A DNA stretch of 64,000 bases, taken from positions 17,872 to 81,871 of the forward strand of contig JADJPG010000031.1 of the NCBI GenBank assembly GCA_016713365.1, written 5' to 3'. This DNA comes from Verrucomicrobiota bacterium (GTDB taxonomy: Bacteria; Verrucomicrobiota; Verrucomicrobiia; Limisphaerales; JADJPG01). This document shows positions 9,414 through 17,469 of this stretch, piece after piece; position 1 is the first letter of the stretch; each line of letters begins with the position of its first letter. Made by a program: the position numbers and the translations under genes. The notes below the pieces were generated by a model, which did not search any database, was not told where the DNA came from, and saw only the letters and a program-made list of their open reading frames with translations.

Positions 9414-9971
9414 ATGGCAACAGCAAACGACCTCCGCCGCGGCATGGCGATTAGTTACAACGGCGACGTCACGGTCGTCCTCGACATGCAGCACCGCACG
9501 CCGGGCAACCTCCGCGCCTTCGTGCAGGCCTCCCTCCGCAGCCTCCGCACTGGCAAAACCTCCGACGTGCGCTTCAGCTCCACCGAGAAAATCGAAGTGG
9601 TGCCGATGATGACCAAGAAGATGGAGTACAGCTACAAGGACGGCGAAGACTACGTTTTCTCGGACCCTGAAACCTACGAGACCGTGACGCTCACGCCCGA
9701 GCTCGTTGGCGACGCAAAGAATTACATGGTCGAGAACGGTCAGGTCACCATGACGTTCGTGGATGACAAGGCGGTTCAGATCGAAGTGCCGCCCAGCGTG
9801 GTTCTCACCGTGACCGATGCTCCGGAAGGTGTCCGCGGCGATTCCGCCAACAACGTCCAGAAGGCCATCGTGCTCGAAACCGGCATCACCGTTCAGGCCC
9901 CGCTCTTCATCAAGACCGGCGAGAAGATCAAGGTGGATACCCGCACGGGCAAATACATGGAACGCGCCTGA
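9414..9971 (+). CDS. efp: Elongation factor P
   Basis: A 185-residue EF-P with its three beta-barrel domains: KOW-like N-terminal domain (1-65), OB domain (66-128) and C-terminal domain (129-185) with the signature around DTRTGKYMERA. EF-P relieves ribosome stalling at polyproline motifs by binding between the P and E sites. The loop that enters the peptidyl-transferase centre normally reads PGKG with a modified Lys, or carries Arg. Here it reads TPGNLRAF, putting Asn32 at the tip. No EpmA/B, EarP or YmfI-type modifier lies nearby. It is monocistronic, with a candidate promoter upstream and a hairpin terminator directly after the stop codon. Confidence 0.95.
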   Translation: MATANDLRRGMAISYNGDVTVVLDMQHRTPGNLRAFVQASLRSLRTGKTSDVRFSSTEKIEVVPMMTKKMEYSYKDGEDYVFSDPETYETVTLTPELVGDAKNYMVENGQVTMTFVDDKAVQIEVPPSVVLTVTDAPEGVRGDSANNVQKAIVLETGITVQAPLFIKTGEKIKVDTRTGKYMERA

Positions 9972-9998
9972 GCGACCTTCACGCAATTTTCCTCCCAC

Positions 9999-10025
9999 AA
10001 AGCCCACCAGACCGGCGGGCTTTTT
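9999..10025 (+). terminator. Rho-independent terminator after efp
   Basis: AAAGCCC (9999-10005) pairs with GGGCTTT (10017-10023), with a short GC-rich interior, followed by a T run to 10025. It lies between efp and the convergent trpF stop and may work weakly in both directions. Confidence 0.75.
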
Positions 10026-10028
10026 CGT

Positions 10029-10646
10029 TTACTGCACGCTCTTCGCCGCCGCGATGAACGCGCGAACCTTGGCAGCGTCCTTCTTACCGGGAGCGGACTC
10101 CACGCCGCTGGACACATCAAGCCCATAAGGCCGGACCTTGCGCACTGCTTCCGCCGCGTTCTCCGGAGTCAAGCCACCCGCCAGCAATACGGTGTGACGT
10201 CGCGCGGCTTCCGTCGCGAGATCCCAGTTGAACCGCGCCCCCGTCCCGCCGAGCTGGCCTGCAACGTAGCTGTCGAGCAACCACGCTTCGTTCGTGTAGG
10301 GCTGGGTTTGCTCCAGAGATTCCGCATCACGCACCCGGAAGGCCTTCATCGTCTTCAAACTGAACCGTCGGCAAAACTCGGGCGTCTCCTCGCCGTGAAA
10401 TTGAAGCGTATCCAGTCCACACTCCCCGATCGCGCGACGAACCTCATCCTCGGCCGGATTCACGAACACCCCGACCTTCGCGACGAAGGGCGGAAGCTGG
10501 CGGATAATCTCCGCCGCCGCACCAAGGCTCACGTTGCGCGGGCTCGGCGCGTAAAACATGAAACCGAGCGCGTCGGAGCCGGCGTCCACCGCTGCGAGCG
10601 CGTCCGCCACGCTAGTGATGCCGCAGATTTTGACTTTCACGATCAT
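10029..10646 (-). CDS. trpF: Phosphoribosylanthranilate isomerase
   Basis: A 205-residue TIM-barrel enzyme that isomerises N-(5-phosphoribosyl)anthranilate to CdRP in tryptophan synthesis. The N-terminal VKICGIT motif holds the catalytic Cys. FMFYAPSPRNVS, VGVFVNP, LDTLQFHGEETPEF and the phosphate-binding LAGGLTPENA and GLDVSSGVE motifs are all present, and length is typical. It is the last gene of a leftward run after the thymidine phosphorylase gene, 30 bases downstream of it; no other trp genes are visible, so the pathway appears scattered. The ATG at 10646 starts directly before VKVKICG. Confidence 0.95.
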   Translation of the reverse strand: MIVKVKICGITSVADALAAVDAGSDALGFMFYAPSPRNVSLGAAAEIIRQLPPFVAKVGVFVNPAEDEVRRAIGECGLDTLQFHGEETPEFCRRFSLKTMKAFRVRDAESLEQTQPYTNEAWLLDSYVAGQLGGTGARFNWDLATEAARRHTVLLAGGLTPENAAEAVRKVRPYGLDVSSGVESAPGKKDAAKVRAFIAAAKSVQ

Positions 10647-10676
10647 CGGAGAAAGAAGGTAGCCGGAAGCGCGTCG

Positions 10677-11987
10677 CTAAACAACGTCACGAATGAGCGG
10701 CTTCAGTAGAGGCGGTTCGTCCGCTTGCTCGAAAGCCACAGCGAGACGCGTCGCCGCCATGTCCGCATCGCTCGCTGTAGGAGCATGGATGCGACAGAGG
10801 AGCTCGCCTGCTCGACGTTGCTCGCCGGGCTTTGCGATCAGATCCAAGCCGACATCCGGCTGAATCACTGAGTCCTTCGTCAATCGCCCGCCGCCAAGAT
10901 CACGAATCACTTCGCCAATCACGCGCGCATCGCAACGCGTCACGTAGCCGGAACGTTGGGCCTTCAGTTCGCGAACCACCGGAGCCGCCGGAGCCGCCGC
11001 AAGCTTGCGTTGAAATGCGTCAAGGTCACCGCCCTGAGCGACGATCAATGCGTCCCACTTGAGACGAGGTTCCCCTGAAGCGAGGCAGCGCACGGCGAGT
11101 TCGCGACCGGCATCCAGCGTGGCAACGCGACCGGTCTGCTCGAGCAGATGCGCCGCGCAGGCGATGACCAGTTCCTTGAGATCGTTCGGGCCACGGCCTT
11201 CGAGGCACTCCACCGATTCCTTCACCTCCAGCCAGTTCCCCGCCGCGCAGCCCAGCGGCGTGTTCATGTCCGTCAACATGGCGCGAGTCTTCACGCCGCA
11301 GGCCTGCGCCAGATTGACGATCGACTGCGCCAACTCGCGTGCCTGAACTTCGGTCTGCATGAATGCGGCGGTGCCGAATTTCACATCCATGATCAACGCG
11401 TCAAGTCCCTCGGCGAGTTTCTTGGAAAGAATCGACGCCGTGATCAGCGGGACGCTCGGCACCGTGCCCGTGACATCGCGGAGCGCATAGAGCTTCTTGT
11501 CCGCCGGCACCATCGTCGCGGTCTGCCCCGCCATCGCCAGACCAAGCTCCTGAGTTTGTTCGACGATGCGCGCCGGTTCGAGTTGAGTCGTGAAGCCGGG
11601 AATGGATTCCAGCTTGTCGAGCGTGCCTCCCGTGATGCCGAGTCCGCGTCCGGAAATCATCGGCACACGAAAGCCCAGACACGCGAGCAGCGGCGCCAGA
11701 GGAAGCGAAACCTTGTCGCCCACGCCGCCAGTAGAATGCTTGTCCACCACCGGACGCGGCTCCGCCGGAAACTTCAGCACCTCGCCGGAATCGCGCATCG
11801 CCAGCGTGAGCGCGCGGGTTTCCTCGGTGTTCATTCCACGGAAGAAAATCGCCATCAGCATCGCCGCCATCTGGTAATCCGGAATGCGGCCCGCCGTAAA
11901 CTCGCTGACGAAGGACTGAATGGCAGCCGCGGCAAGCGGTTGGTTCTCACGCTTCGATTCGATCAGGCTAAGGAAGTTCACAGGCAA
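10677..11987 (-). CDS. deoA: Thymidine/pyrimidine-nucleoside phosphorylase
   Basis: A 436-residue enzyme of the nucleoside phosphorylase II family, catalysing phosphorolysis of thymidine (and possibly uridine) to base and deoxyribose-1-phosphate for pyrimidine salvage. The family signature is visible as KHSTGGVGDKVSLPLAPLLA, with GRGLGITGGTLDKLESIPGF and the phosphate/base contacts in KLYALRDVTGTVPS. The C-terminal anti-sandwich domain covers about residues 340-436. Length matches the bacterial 430-440 range. It is co-oriented with trpF downstream and two genes upstream. It could equally be the broader pyrimidine-nucleoside phosphorylase (pdp); the sequence alone does not settle specificity. 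Confidence 0.92.
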   Translation of the reverse strand: MPVNFLSLIESKRENQPLAAAAIQSFVSEFTAGRIPDYQMAAMLMAIFFRGMNTEETRALTLAMRDSGEVLKFPAEPRPVVDKHSTGGVGDKVSLPLAPLLACLGFRVPMISGRGLGITGGTLDKLESIPGFTTQLEPARIVEQTQELGLAMAGQTATMVPADKKLYALRDVTGTVPSVPLITASILSKKLAEGLDALIMDVKFGTAAFMQTEVQARELAQSIVNLAQACGVKTRAMLTDMNTPLGCAAGNWLEVKESVECLEGRGPNDLKELVIACAAHLLEQTGRVATLDAGRELAVRCLASGEPRLKWDALIVAQGGDLDAFQRKLAAAPAAPVVRELKAQRSGYVTRCDARVIGEVIRDLGGGRLTKDSVIQPDVGLDLIAKPGEQRRAGELLCRIHAPTASDADMAATRLAVAFEQADEPPLLKPLIRDVV

Positions 11988-12017
11988 AGAAGGAATTCAG
12001 AAAGATCGCTGGTAACC

Positions 12018-12352
12018 TCAAGTCGCCGGAGACGTTCCCGAGCTGGCTTGTTCTTCTTCGCGACGGTGGGCCGCCGCCATGATCACTTCAGAGATGGCCT
12101 CGCCTCCCGGAACCAAGATTGATGCAAAGCCCGTTCCCCAGCCGGGCAATTTGTTGTGCCAGACGATCGTTCCATCAGCCGTGTTCAGGCAGAATGCTTC
12201 GCCCGCGGTAATCGCAAAAACCTCGATCCCTTCCCACGCCAGCGTCACGAAGTCGCTCCCTTTGAGTTTGGTTTCCCAGCGGATGCTTCCATCGCACCGA
12301 CTCAGGCCAGGACATGCCCGCGAATGCCCACGTAGACGAGATCTGTTTTCAT
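12018..12352 (-). pseudogene. PQQ-type beta-propeller repeat protein, frameshifted
   Basis: The natural start is ATG at 12352, opening MKTDLVYVGIRGHVLA, but this frame meets TGA at 12302-12304. The next frame continues without a break as LSRCDGSIRWETKLKG and further repeats (FCLNTADGTIVWHNKLPG) to the stop at 12018. The two parts join into about 111 residues if one base is restored in the CC run near 12306 (CCC to CC loss). The D/T-G-x-x-x-W blade motifs are those of PQQ-binding-like beta-propeller repeats, though the protein is too short for a full propeller. It may be a sequencing artefact or real decay. Function is unknown; it sits between the LOG gene and the phosphorylase gene. Confidence 0.7.
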
Positions 12353-12425
12353 GATTGATCGCTATTCCAACAGACGATTGGTAACGAGGAAATTCCTTTG
12401 TAAAAGCACTCGCCCGAACCATCTC

Positions 12426-13181
12426 TCACAGCCCTCGTTCGCCCAGCAACGAACTCGGACGGCGAATCGAAGGTTTCAGCCCGAACGGCTTGATGGCTTT
12501 CTCGACCAGGAACGCAGTCGCTTCCTCGACCGAATCGGTCACGTGAAACAGCCGCAGATCGCCGGGCGAGATCATCTTCGTCTCCGCCATCTTGTGAATC
12601 ATTGCCACCTGGTCGCGCCAATAATCTGTGCCCATCAAGATTACGGGGAAGTCTTTCAGCTTCGCCGTCTGAATCAGCGTGAGCGCTTCGAACATCTCGT
12701 CCAGCGTGCCGAATCCGCCGGGCATCACCACAAACGCGTAGCTGTATTTCACGAGCAGCGTCTTCCGCACAAAGAAGTAGCGGAGCGTCACGAAGCGATC
12801 GAGATACGGATTCTCCGCCTGCTCGTGCGGCAGCTCGATATTGCACGCCACGGACCGGCCACCCACATCCTTCGCGCCGCGATTCGCCGCCTCCATGATG
12901 CCCGGCCCGCCACCGGTCATGACGGTGAAACCCAGTTCGGCGATGGCGGCGCCCATCTTTCGCGCGAGCTGGTAATGCGGGTCAGTCTCTTTCGTGCGCG
13001 CGGAACCAAAGACCGTGACGCACGGCCCGACGAAGTGCAGCGCCCGGAAACCACGCAGGAAATCCCACACTACCCGCAGCAACGTCTGCGCTTCCTCGGT
13101 TCGAGATTGCGGTCCGGCCAGCAACACGCGATCGGCCACCGGTGGAACAAACATCCGTCCCGGATCAACAGTCTGGTTCAT
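12426..13181 (-). CDS. LOG-family (TIGR00730) nucleotide phosphoribohydrolase
   Basis: A Rossmann-like protein of about 251 residues. The two diagnostic motifs are present: MTGGGPGIMEAANRGA and PGGFGTLDEMFE (PGGxGTxxE). LOG proteins hydrolyse nucleoside 5'-monophosphates, and those tested release cytokinin bases or ribose-5-phosphate; older databases call them lysine decarboxylases, which is wrong for this motif set. An ATG eight codons upstream (13205) is possible, but the Met at 13181 precedes the conserved part. It is the first gene of the leftward run towards trpF. Substrate in this organism is unknown. Confidence 0.87.
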   Translation of the reverse strand: MNQTVDPGRMFVPPVADRVLLAGPQSRTEEAQTLLRVVWDFLRGFRALHFVGPCVTVFGSARTKETDPHYQLARKMGAAIAELGFTVMTGGGPGIMEAANRGAKDVGGRSVACNIELPHEQAENPYLDRFVTLRYFFVRKTLLVKYSYAFVVMPGGFGTLDEMFEALTLIQTAKLKDFPVILMGTDYWRDQVAMIHKMAETKMISPGDLRLFHVTDSVEEATAFLVEKAIKPFGLKPSIRRPSSLLGERGL

Positions 13182-13205
13182 GTCGGAGAAGGAACCACAA
13201 ACCAC

Positions 13206-13507
13206 GTCTGCGAAACAAACCGAAAGCGCTGAACTGCTCTGGCAATTCTTGTTCTGTCCAGCATCCAGCTAGGTCAGATCATGTTCATGAAACTCCCAGG
13301 AGCGACAAATCGGCCTCACGTCCGATGCTACAGGGATGTGTGCGGCTCGGTGGTAGGACTCCGGATTGGTCCCGGCCTGCATCTCGAAAACCACCGTCCG
13401 TCCCAAGTCTCCGGGATCAGCCACCTCAATATTTTACTTTTTCGAGCGGGCATTTGCCTCGCATTTCCGTCTGACTGGGAACTCATGCGGTCTACCACAC
13501 GTTTGTC
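13206..13507. other. Intergenic region between divergent LOG and CotH genes
   Basis: About 300 bases between diverging genes. It must hold promoters for both, but I see no convincing -35/-10 pair, tRNA, repeat or conserved ORF. An AT-rich patch around 13430-13450 is the only compositional feature. Confidence 0.5.
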
Positions 13508-15208
13508 ATGAAGAACTGCCTGATCATTTGGACCCTCCTGTTCACCGCCATCGTCGCGACTGGCGCAGACGCCCGCGCCAAGGCGGACTCGAACACTGAC
13601 CCACTCTTCGCCGGACCGATCCCGCGCCTGCAAATCGAGATCCCCACCGACGGCATGAAGACGCTTCGCGAATACAAACAAGTCTGGCGCCAGCAACGTC
13701 CAGAGCGTGTCGACGTGCGCGTCACCGTTCGCGACGGCAACCAGACCTACACCAACGTCGCGCTCCACCTCAAAGGCTCCTACTCCTTCCAGCCCATCGA
13801 CGGCAAACCATCGATGACACTCAACTTCGACAAATTCGCAAGCGGCCAGCTCTTTCACGGTCTGGATAAGATCCATCTCAACAACTCCGTGCAGGATCCC
13901 AGCTATCTCTGCGAAGCGTTCGCTCGCGATCTCTTCCTGTCGCTTGGCGTGCCCAGTCCTCGCGCGACTCCGGCGCTCGTCTCGATCAATGGTCGCGACT
14001 TGGATCTCCACGTCCTGGTGGAAGGCGCGAACAAACGTTTCGTGAAACGCCACTTCGCCTCCGCCGACGGCAATCTCTACGACGGCGGCTCCGGCGGCGA
14101 CGTGACGAAGGCGCTCGAAACAGACTCCGGAAAATTTCCCAACAACCGCACCGACCTCACCAATCTCGTGAAAGCCGCCCGCATCAAGCTGCCCGAGACG
14201 CGACTTGCTCAACTGAACCGCGTGCTCGATGTCGACCGCTTCATCACCTTCGCCGCCGTTGAAGCCTTCATCGTCCACTGGGATGGCTACGCGATCGGCT
14301 GCAACAACTACCGGGTCTTCCATGACACCTCGCGCGGCAAGATGGTCTTCATCCCGCACGGGCTCGATCAATTGTTCGGCGTCTCCAGCTCCCCCAGTCT
14401 CAGCCTCACGCCGGTATTCAAGGGCATGGTCGCCAAGGCGCTCTTCTCCGTACCTGAAGCCCGCCAGCGCTACCTCGACCGCATCGCGCAACTCGCAACC
14501 AATGAACTTCGCACCGACGCGCTTCACGCCCGTGTCGACAAACTCGCCGCACGCCTTCAAGCCGGATTGAAGGATCAGCCTGCGATGCGATCAGAGATTG
14601 AAAGCATGGCGGAGAATCTCAAGCGACGCATCAGCCAGCGCGCCGTCAGCGTCGCAAGGCAGGTGAAGAATCCGCCAGGGCCCGCACCGATCGCCGCGGA
14701 CAACAGCATCCGTCTCGGTTCCTGGAGCTTCAAGGTCGGCACCACCCGCACCGCAACCGGAGGCCGCAGCCAGATCGAGAATCGACAACTTCTCAGCGTC
14801 TCGACGCAAGGCCCGGAAAGTTCCGGCGCCTGGCGCACCACCGTGCTGCTGGAGACTGGTCGCTATGAATTCACCGGACTGGCGAAAGTTGAAAACCTCC
14901 CGGCCAATGCGCCCGGCACCAACGGCGTTCTCCTGCGCATCTCCGGCGAACGCTCGACCGCCGGCATCGCAACTCCGTCCGACTGGACCCCCCTGCGCTA
15001 CGAGTTCGACGTCCTCGGCATCATGGACGTGGAACTGGCGTGCGAATTCCGCGGCCAGACCGGAACAGGAATCTTCGACCTCAACACCCTCCGCCTCGTC
15101 CGCAAAGGCCCGCCGTCGAATCGCGAGGAAGAGATCGTGGAATTACTCGCGGACGGCCAGACCGGCTGTCGGCCAACAACGCTCCGCTTGTCTTTCCCCG
15201 CCGTTTGA
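13508..15208 (+). CDS. Secreted CotH kinase family protein
   Basis: A 566-residue exported protein with a Sec signal peptide (residues 1-25). The CotH domain covers about 35-380. It opens with IPRLQIEIPTDGMKTLREY, continues with the VALHLKGSYSFQPIDGKPS core, LDKIHLNNSVQDPS and the NNYRVFHD segment, and has the acidic motif HGLDQLFG where CotH proteins usually have WDLD. Residues 410-545 form a beta-rich domain probably of carbohydrate-binding type. CotH proteins are secreted atypical kinases first known from spore coats; many PVC bacteria encode several. Together with the 2327-residue protein it is the second CotH homologue in this window. Activity is not demonstrated by sequence. Confidence 0.82.
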   Translation: MKNCLIIWTLLFTAIVATGADARAKADSNTDPLFAGPIPRLQIEIPTDGMKTLREYKQVWRQQRPERVDVRVTVRDGNQTYTNVALHLKGSYSFQPIDGKPSMTLNFDKFASGQLFHGLDKIHLNNSVQDPSYLCEAFARDLFLSLGVPSPRATPALVSINGRDLDLHVLVEGANKRFVKRHFASADGNLYDGGSGGDVTKALETDSGKFPNNRTDLTNLVKAARIKLPETRLAQLNRVLDVDRFITFAAVEAFIVHWDGYAIGCNNYRVFHDTSRGKMVFIPHGLDQLFGVSSSPSLSLTPVFKGMVAKALFSVPEARQRYLDRIAQLATNELRTDALHARVDKLAARLQAGLKDQPAMRSEIESMAENLKRRISQRAVSVARQVKNPPGPAPIAADNSIRLGSWSFKVGTTRTATGGRSQIENRQLLSVSTQGPESSGAWRTTVLLETGRYEFTGLAKVENLPANAPGTNGVLLRISGERSTAGIATPSDWTPLRYEFDVLGIMDVELACEFRGQTGTGIFDLNTLRLVRKGPPSNREEEIVELLADGQTGCRPTTLRLSFPAV

Positions 15209-15221
15209 CAAAAATCAGGCC

Positions 15222-15305
15222 ATGCCTGCGCCCGAAGAAATCCCCAACCTCGTCGCGAGGTTCGGAAAATCACCATCCACGCGACAAACGATTCTCGATG
15301 CCTGA
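15222..15305 (+). pseudogene. 27-residue gene remnant
   Basis: A short open frame beginning ATG at 15222 and ending TGA at 15303, overlapping the next remnant. Its MPAPEEIPNLVARFG opening resembles the N-terminus of Eco57I/type I-like DNA methyltransferases, but nothing else of such a protein follows. It is either a small fragment or coincidence. It lies at the left edge of the decayed segment. Confidence 0.25.
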
Positions 15306-15886
15306 CGCAGCAACAGCGCGCCACGATGCAGCCTCGCTTTCACCTGAACTGCGTCGCCTCTTTTCGGACTTTTTTCGCGGAAGATCCGGCCCGAAGGCGC
15401 TGGTAGAATGGGCGACTGAGCAACTGGTGGCCGGGCATGATTCCTCGAATCTCCGCATTCTCGCCGGACTTACCGGACAGGGAAGAAACCGAGCATTACT
15501 TCCACCGGGCCCTGATGGACGTTGGGATCCCTCAGCGGCCAGTCCGGAAAGAATGCCTGTTCCAGTATTGCGGCGATGTGGCGCGAGAAGTCTTGCGCGG
15601 ATCGATTCCCCCTCTTTCCACCTTGGGACCGTTGTTCAGCATTGCCATCGAACTGAACTGAATTATCCCAGAGCTCCGCTGCATCTCCACTCTGGAAGTG
15701 GACCTCGATGTCCTCGACTACCACGAGGCGTCAGTCGAGCAAAAGGAAGCGGCGGTTCGTGAAGCATGTAAGCGTTTTCTGCCGATTCTCGAAGGTTACA
15801 CCGAATCTGGAATCGCACGCCTGACCGTCCATCAGAGCCTCGACCGGTTGCGGCAGGATGGTTGGACCTGTTCCGCCCTCCGATGA
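15298..15886 (+). pseudogene. Hypothetical protein, broken by a frameshift and an in-frame stop
   Basis: Reading from ATG 15298 gives LSPELRRLFSDFFRGR, LVEWATEQLVAGHDSSNLRILAGL, then the frame must shift near 15477 to continue PDREETEHYFHRALMDVGIP. This second frame runs to an in-frame TGA at 15659-15661 and goes on in the same frame (IPELRCISTLEVDLDVLDYH, EAVREACKRFLPILEGY) to 15886. The reconstructed product is about 195 soluble residues. I do not recognise the family. The continuity of protein-like sequence across two lesions indicates a recently broken gene rather than noise. Confidence 0.6.
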
Positions 15887-15889
15887 ACC

Positions 15890-16401
15890 GCTCCCCGACG
15901 AAGATCGTTCCAATGATAATGAACCGATGGCATTCACTTCTTCCGCATGCGCGTAACTGATGGGGATTTTCGGGATCTGACCATGCCAAGGACTCATTTT
16001 CTCCGTTCCGAAATCGATTCCTGCAAATTCGAGAACACGGACCTTGGTGAAAGCTCCATGACTTGGTGCGACTGAACAATTAACCTTCGCCCACGCGGAT
16101 CTGCACGGATGTGATCTCAGAAGATCGGTGTTCAAGAACTGTCAGTTCTTTCAAACGACATTCGAAGGCGCCGATCTCTCGCGGCGCTCAATTCATCGAT
16201 TGCCACTTCAACTACGCGTCGATGAAGGACGCCATACTTAGAAAAGCCTTAGGACTATTCTCCACCTTCCGTCGTTCTGAGCTGAAGCTGACCAGGATCA
16301 GCAAAGCAAATCCATTGGGTTACCGCCGCTGGCTCACCCCCACCGGGTGGATGAACAGTTCCACAACTCTGCCCGAGGTGATTTGGACCGGTGCGCTTTA
16401 G
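15890..16401 (+). pseudogene. Pentapeptide-repeat protein, multiply frameshifted
   Basis: Pieces of a pentapeptide-repeat protein appear in three frames. Around 15945-16074 it reads DFRDLTMPRTHFLRSEID and CKFENTDLGESSMTWCD before a TGA. Around 16084-16185 a second frame reads FAHADLHGCDLRRSVFKNCQ and TTFEGADLS. From about 16185 a third frame continues AQFIDCHFNYASMKDAILRKA. The A(D/N)Lxx periodicity forms a right-handed beta helix in this family. At least two frameshifts and a stop separate the pieces, so no functional product is expected as read. Its order directly after another broken gene suggests a former two-gene unit. Confidence 0.65.
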
Positions 16402-16416
16402 AACGAGAAACGAAGT

Positions 16417-17032
16417 TCAATGGCGCTGGCTGGACCAGTTTTCAATTTGGTGCAGGACCATCCTTGAACAGCGCCAGTTCAGTAAGGAATCGACGGCTGC
16501 GAACTGCCAGGCAACGACGATGAGCCAGAAGACGAACAGATAACTTCCCTTGGAACACTTGTGTCGCAATCGCTGCTGAGCCACCCAGGCGCCAGGCCAG
16601 CCACCAATCAGTTCCAACAGATGCAAATGATTCTCCGGGAGACGCCACCCGCCCGTCTGCGCCCGGCGCTTGTCCACAGCATAGGCCGAGTAGGTCAGGG
16701 CGCTGATGGCCAGCTGTCCTCCCGCAGCCACGAACGGATTCATACCCGCAACATAGGCCGCATACAATGGCAGTGGGAGACCCAAGGAGAATCCACACTG
16801 AAGCAACGATCCGGCTGCGAGGGGCGCCTTCCAGCACGGCGCGCTTTGCGCACACCCGGCCTTTGGCATCCTCACCCAGGCTGAACTGGACTTTGTCTCA
16901 CAACCGGCGTGCGATGACGACGGAATTCACGCCAGTGCAGGAAACCCGTTCGTCCCCAGCTTTAAAGCCGTACCCTTCTGCGAGTCCCACTGAACGATCT
17001 CAGCGGAAAAATGGGGAAACTTTGATCGACAT
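16417..17032 (-). pseudogene. Cold-shock domain-DUF1294 protein, frameshifted
   Basis: The 5' half, reading leftward from about 17032, encodes a cold-shock domain split over several frames: EIVQWDSQKG, FKAGDERV, then LHWREFRRHRTPVV, then DKVQFSLGEDAKGRVCAKRA. The 3' half in another frame is an intact DUF1294 membrane domain with LPLYAAYVAGMNPFVAAGG, YSAYAVDKRRAQTGGWR and LLELIGGWPGAWVAQQRLRHK. The fusion of these two domains is a well-known arrangement. At least four one-base length changes, mainly in short G or T runs, would restore one protein of about 200 residues. Function of DUF1294 is unknown; the cold-shock domain binds nucleic acid. Confidence 0.72.
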
Positions 17033-17469
17033 ATCGACGGGAGATTGCGCTCTCCTTCTCGTAAAACGGCAGATTCATTCTCGGCATGAGCGTGCTTCGC
17101 CTCGTCTTTGATTCCTTGGATCAAGCGCGCTGAATCGGAGTTCCGCGCCGAGATGCCCGAGCCATCGTCGACGTTGGACGAATTTACCGGCAATCGGCCC
17201 GTTCAATCCGAAACGCGGCAGCGATTGCCGAAAAGCGGCTCGCGACGCATTTGAAACAGGTAAGGCGAGCTTCCCAATGTCCCGAGCTGGGAGCGAAGTG
17301 TCTCGAAATCGGATCGTAGCCCGTGGAAATGCTTCTGCGATCGTCCCGGCGACGGTTGTCGCGGGCGGAAACGGTGGCGAACAGAATGTAACGAGAGGTT
17401 CCCTTGATTGAGCAAACCGACTCAGCGAAGGATCAGAGCCTCCTCACGTCGGCGTCTCCGCGGACCCGA
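17033..17469. other. Non-coding or decayed stretch
   Basis: About 440 bases without a supportable gene. Short open frames exist on both strands (for example minus strand 17203-17415) but none resembles a known protein or has a clear start signal. Given the broken genes to the left, this is probably residual decayed sequence plus the 3' flank of fabF. No hairpin terminator for fabF was evident. Confidence 0.5.

Noticed and set aside
17203..17415. 70-codon minus-strand ORF in the decayed stretch
   Set aside because: No start signal, no recognisable family, and no continuity with neighbouring remnants.
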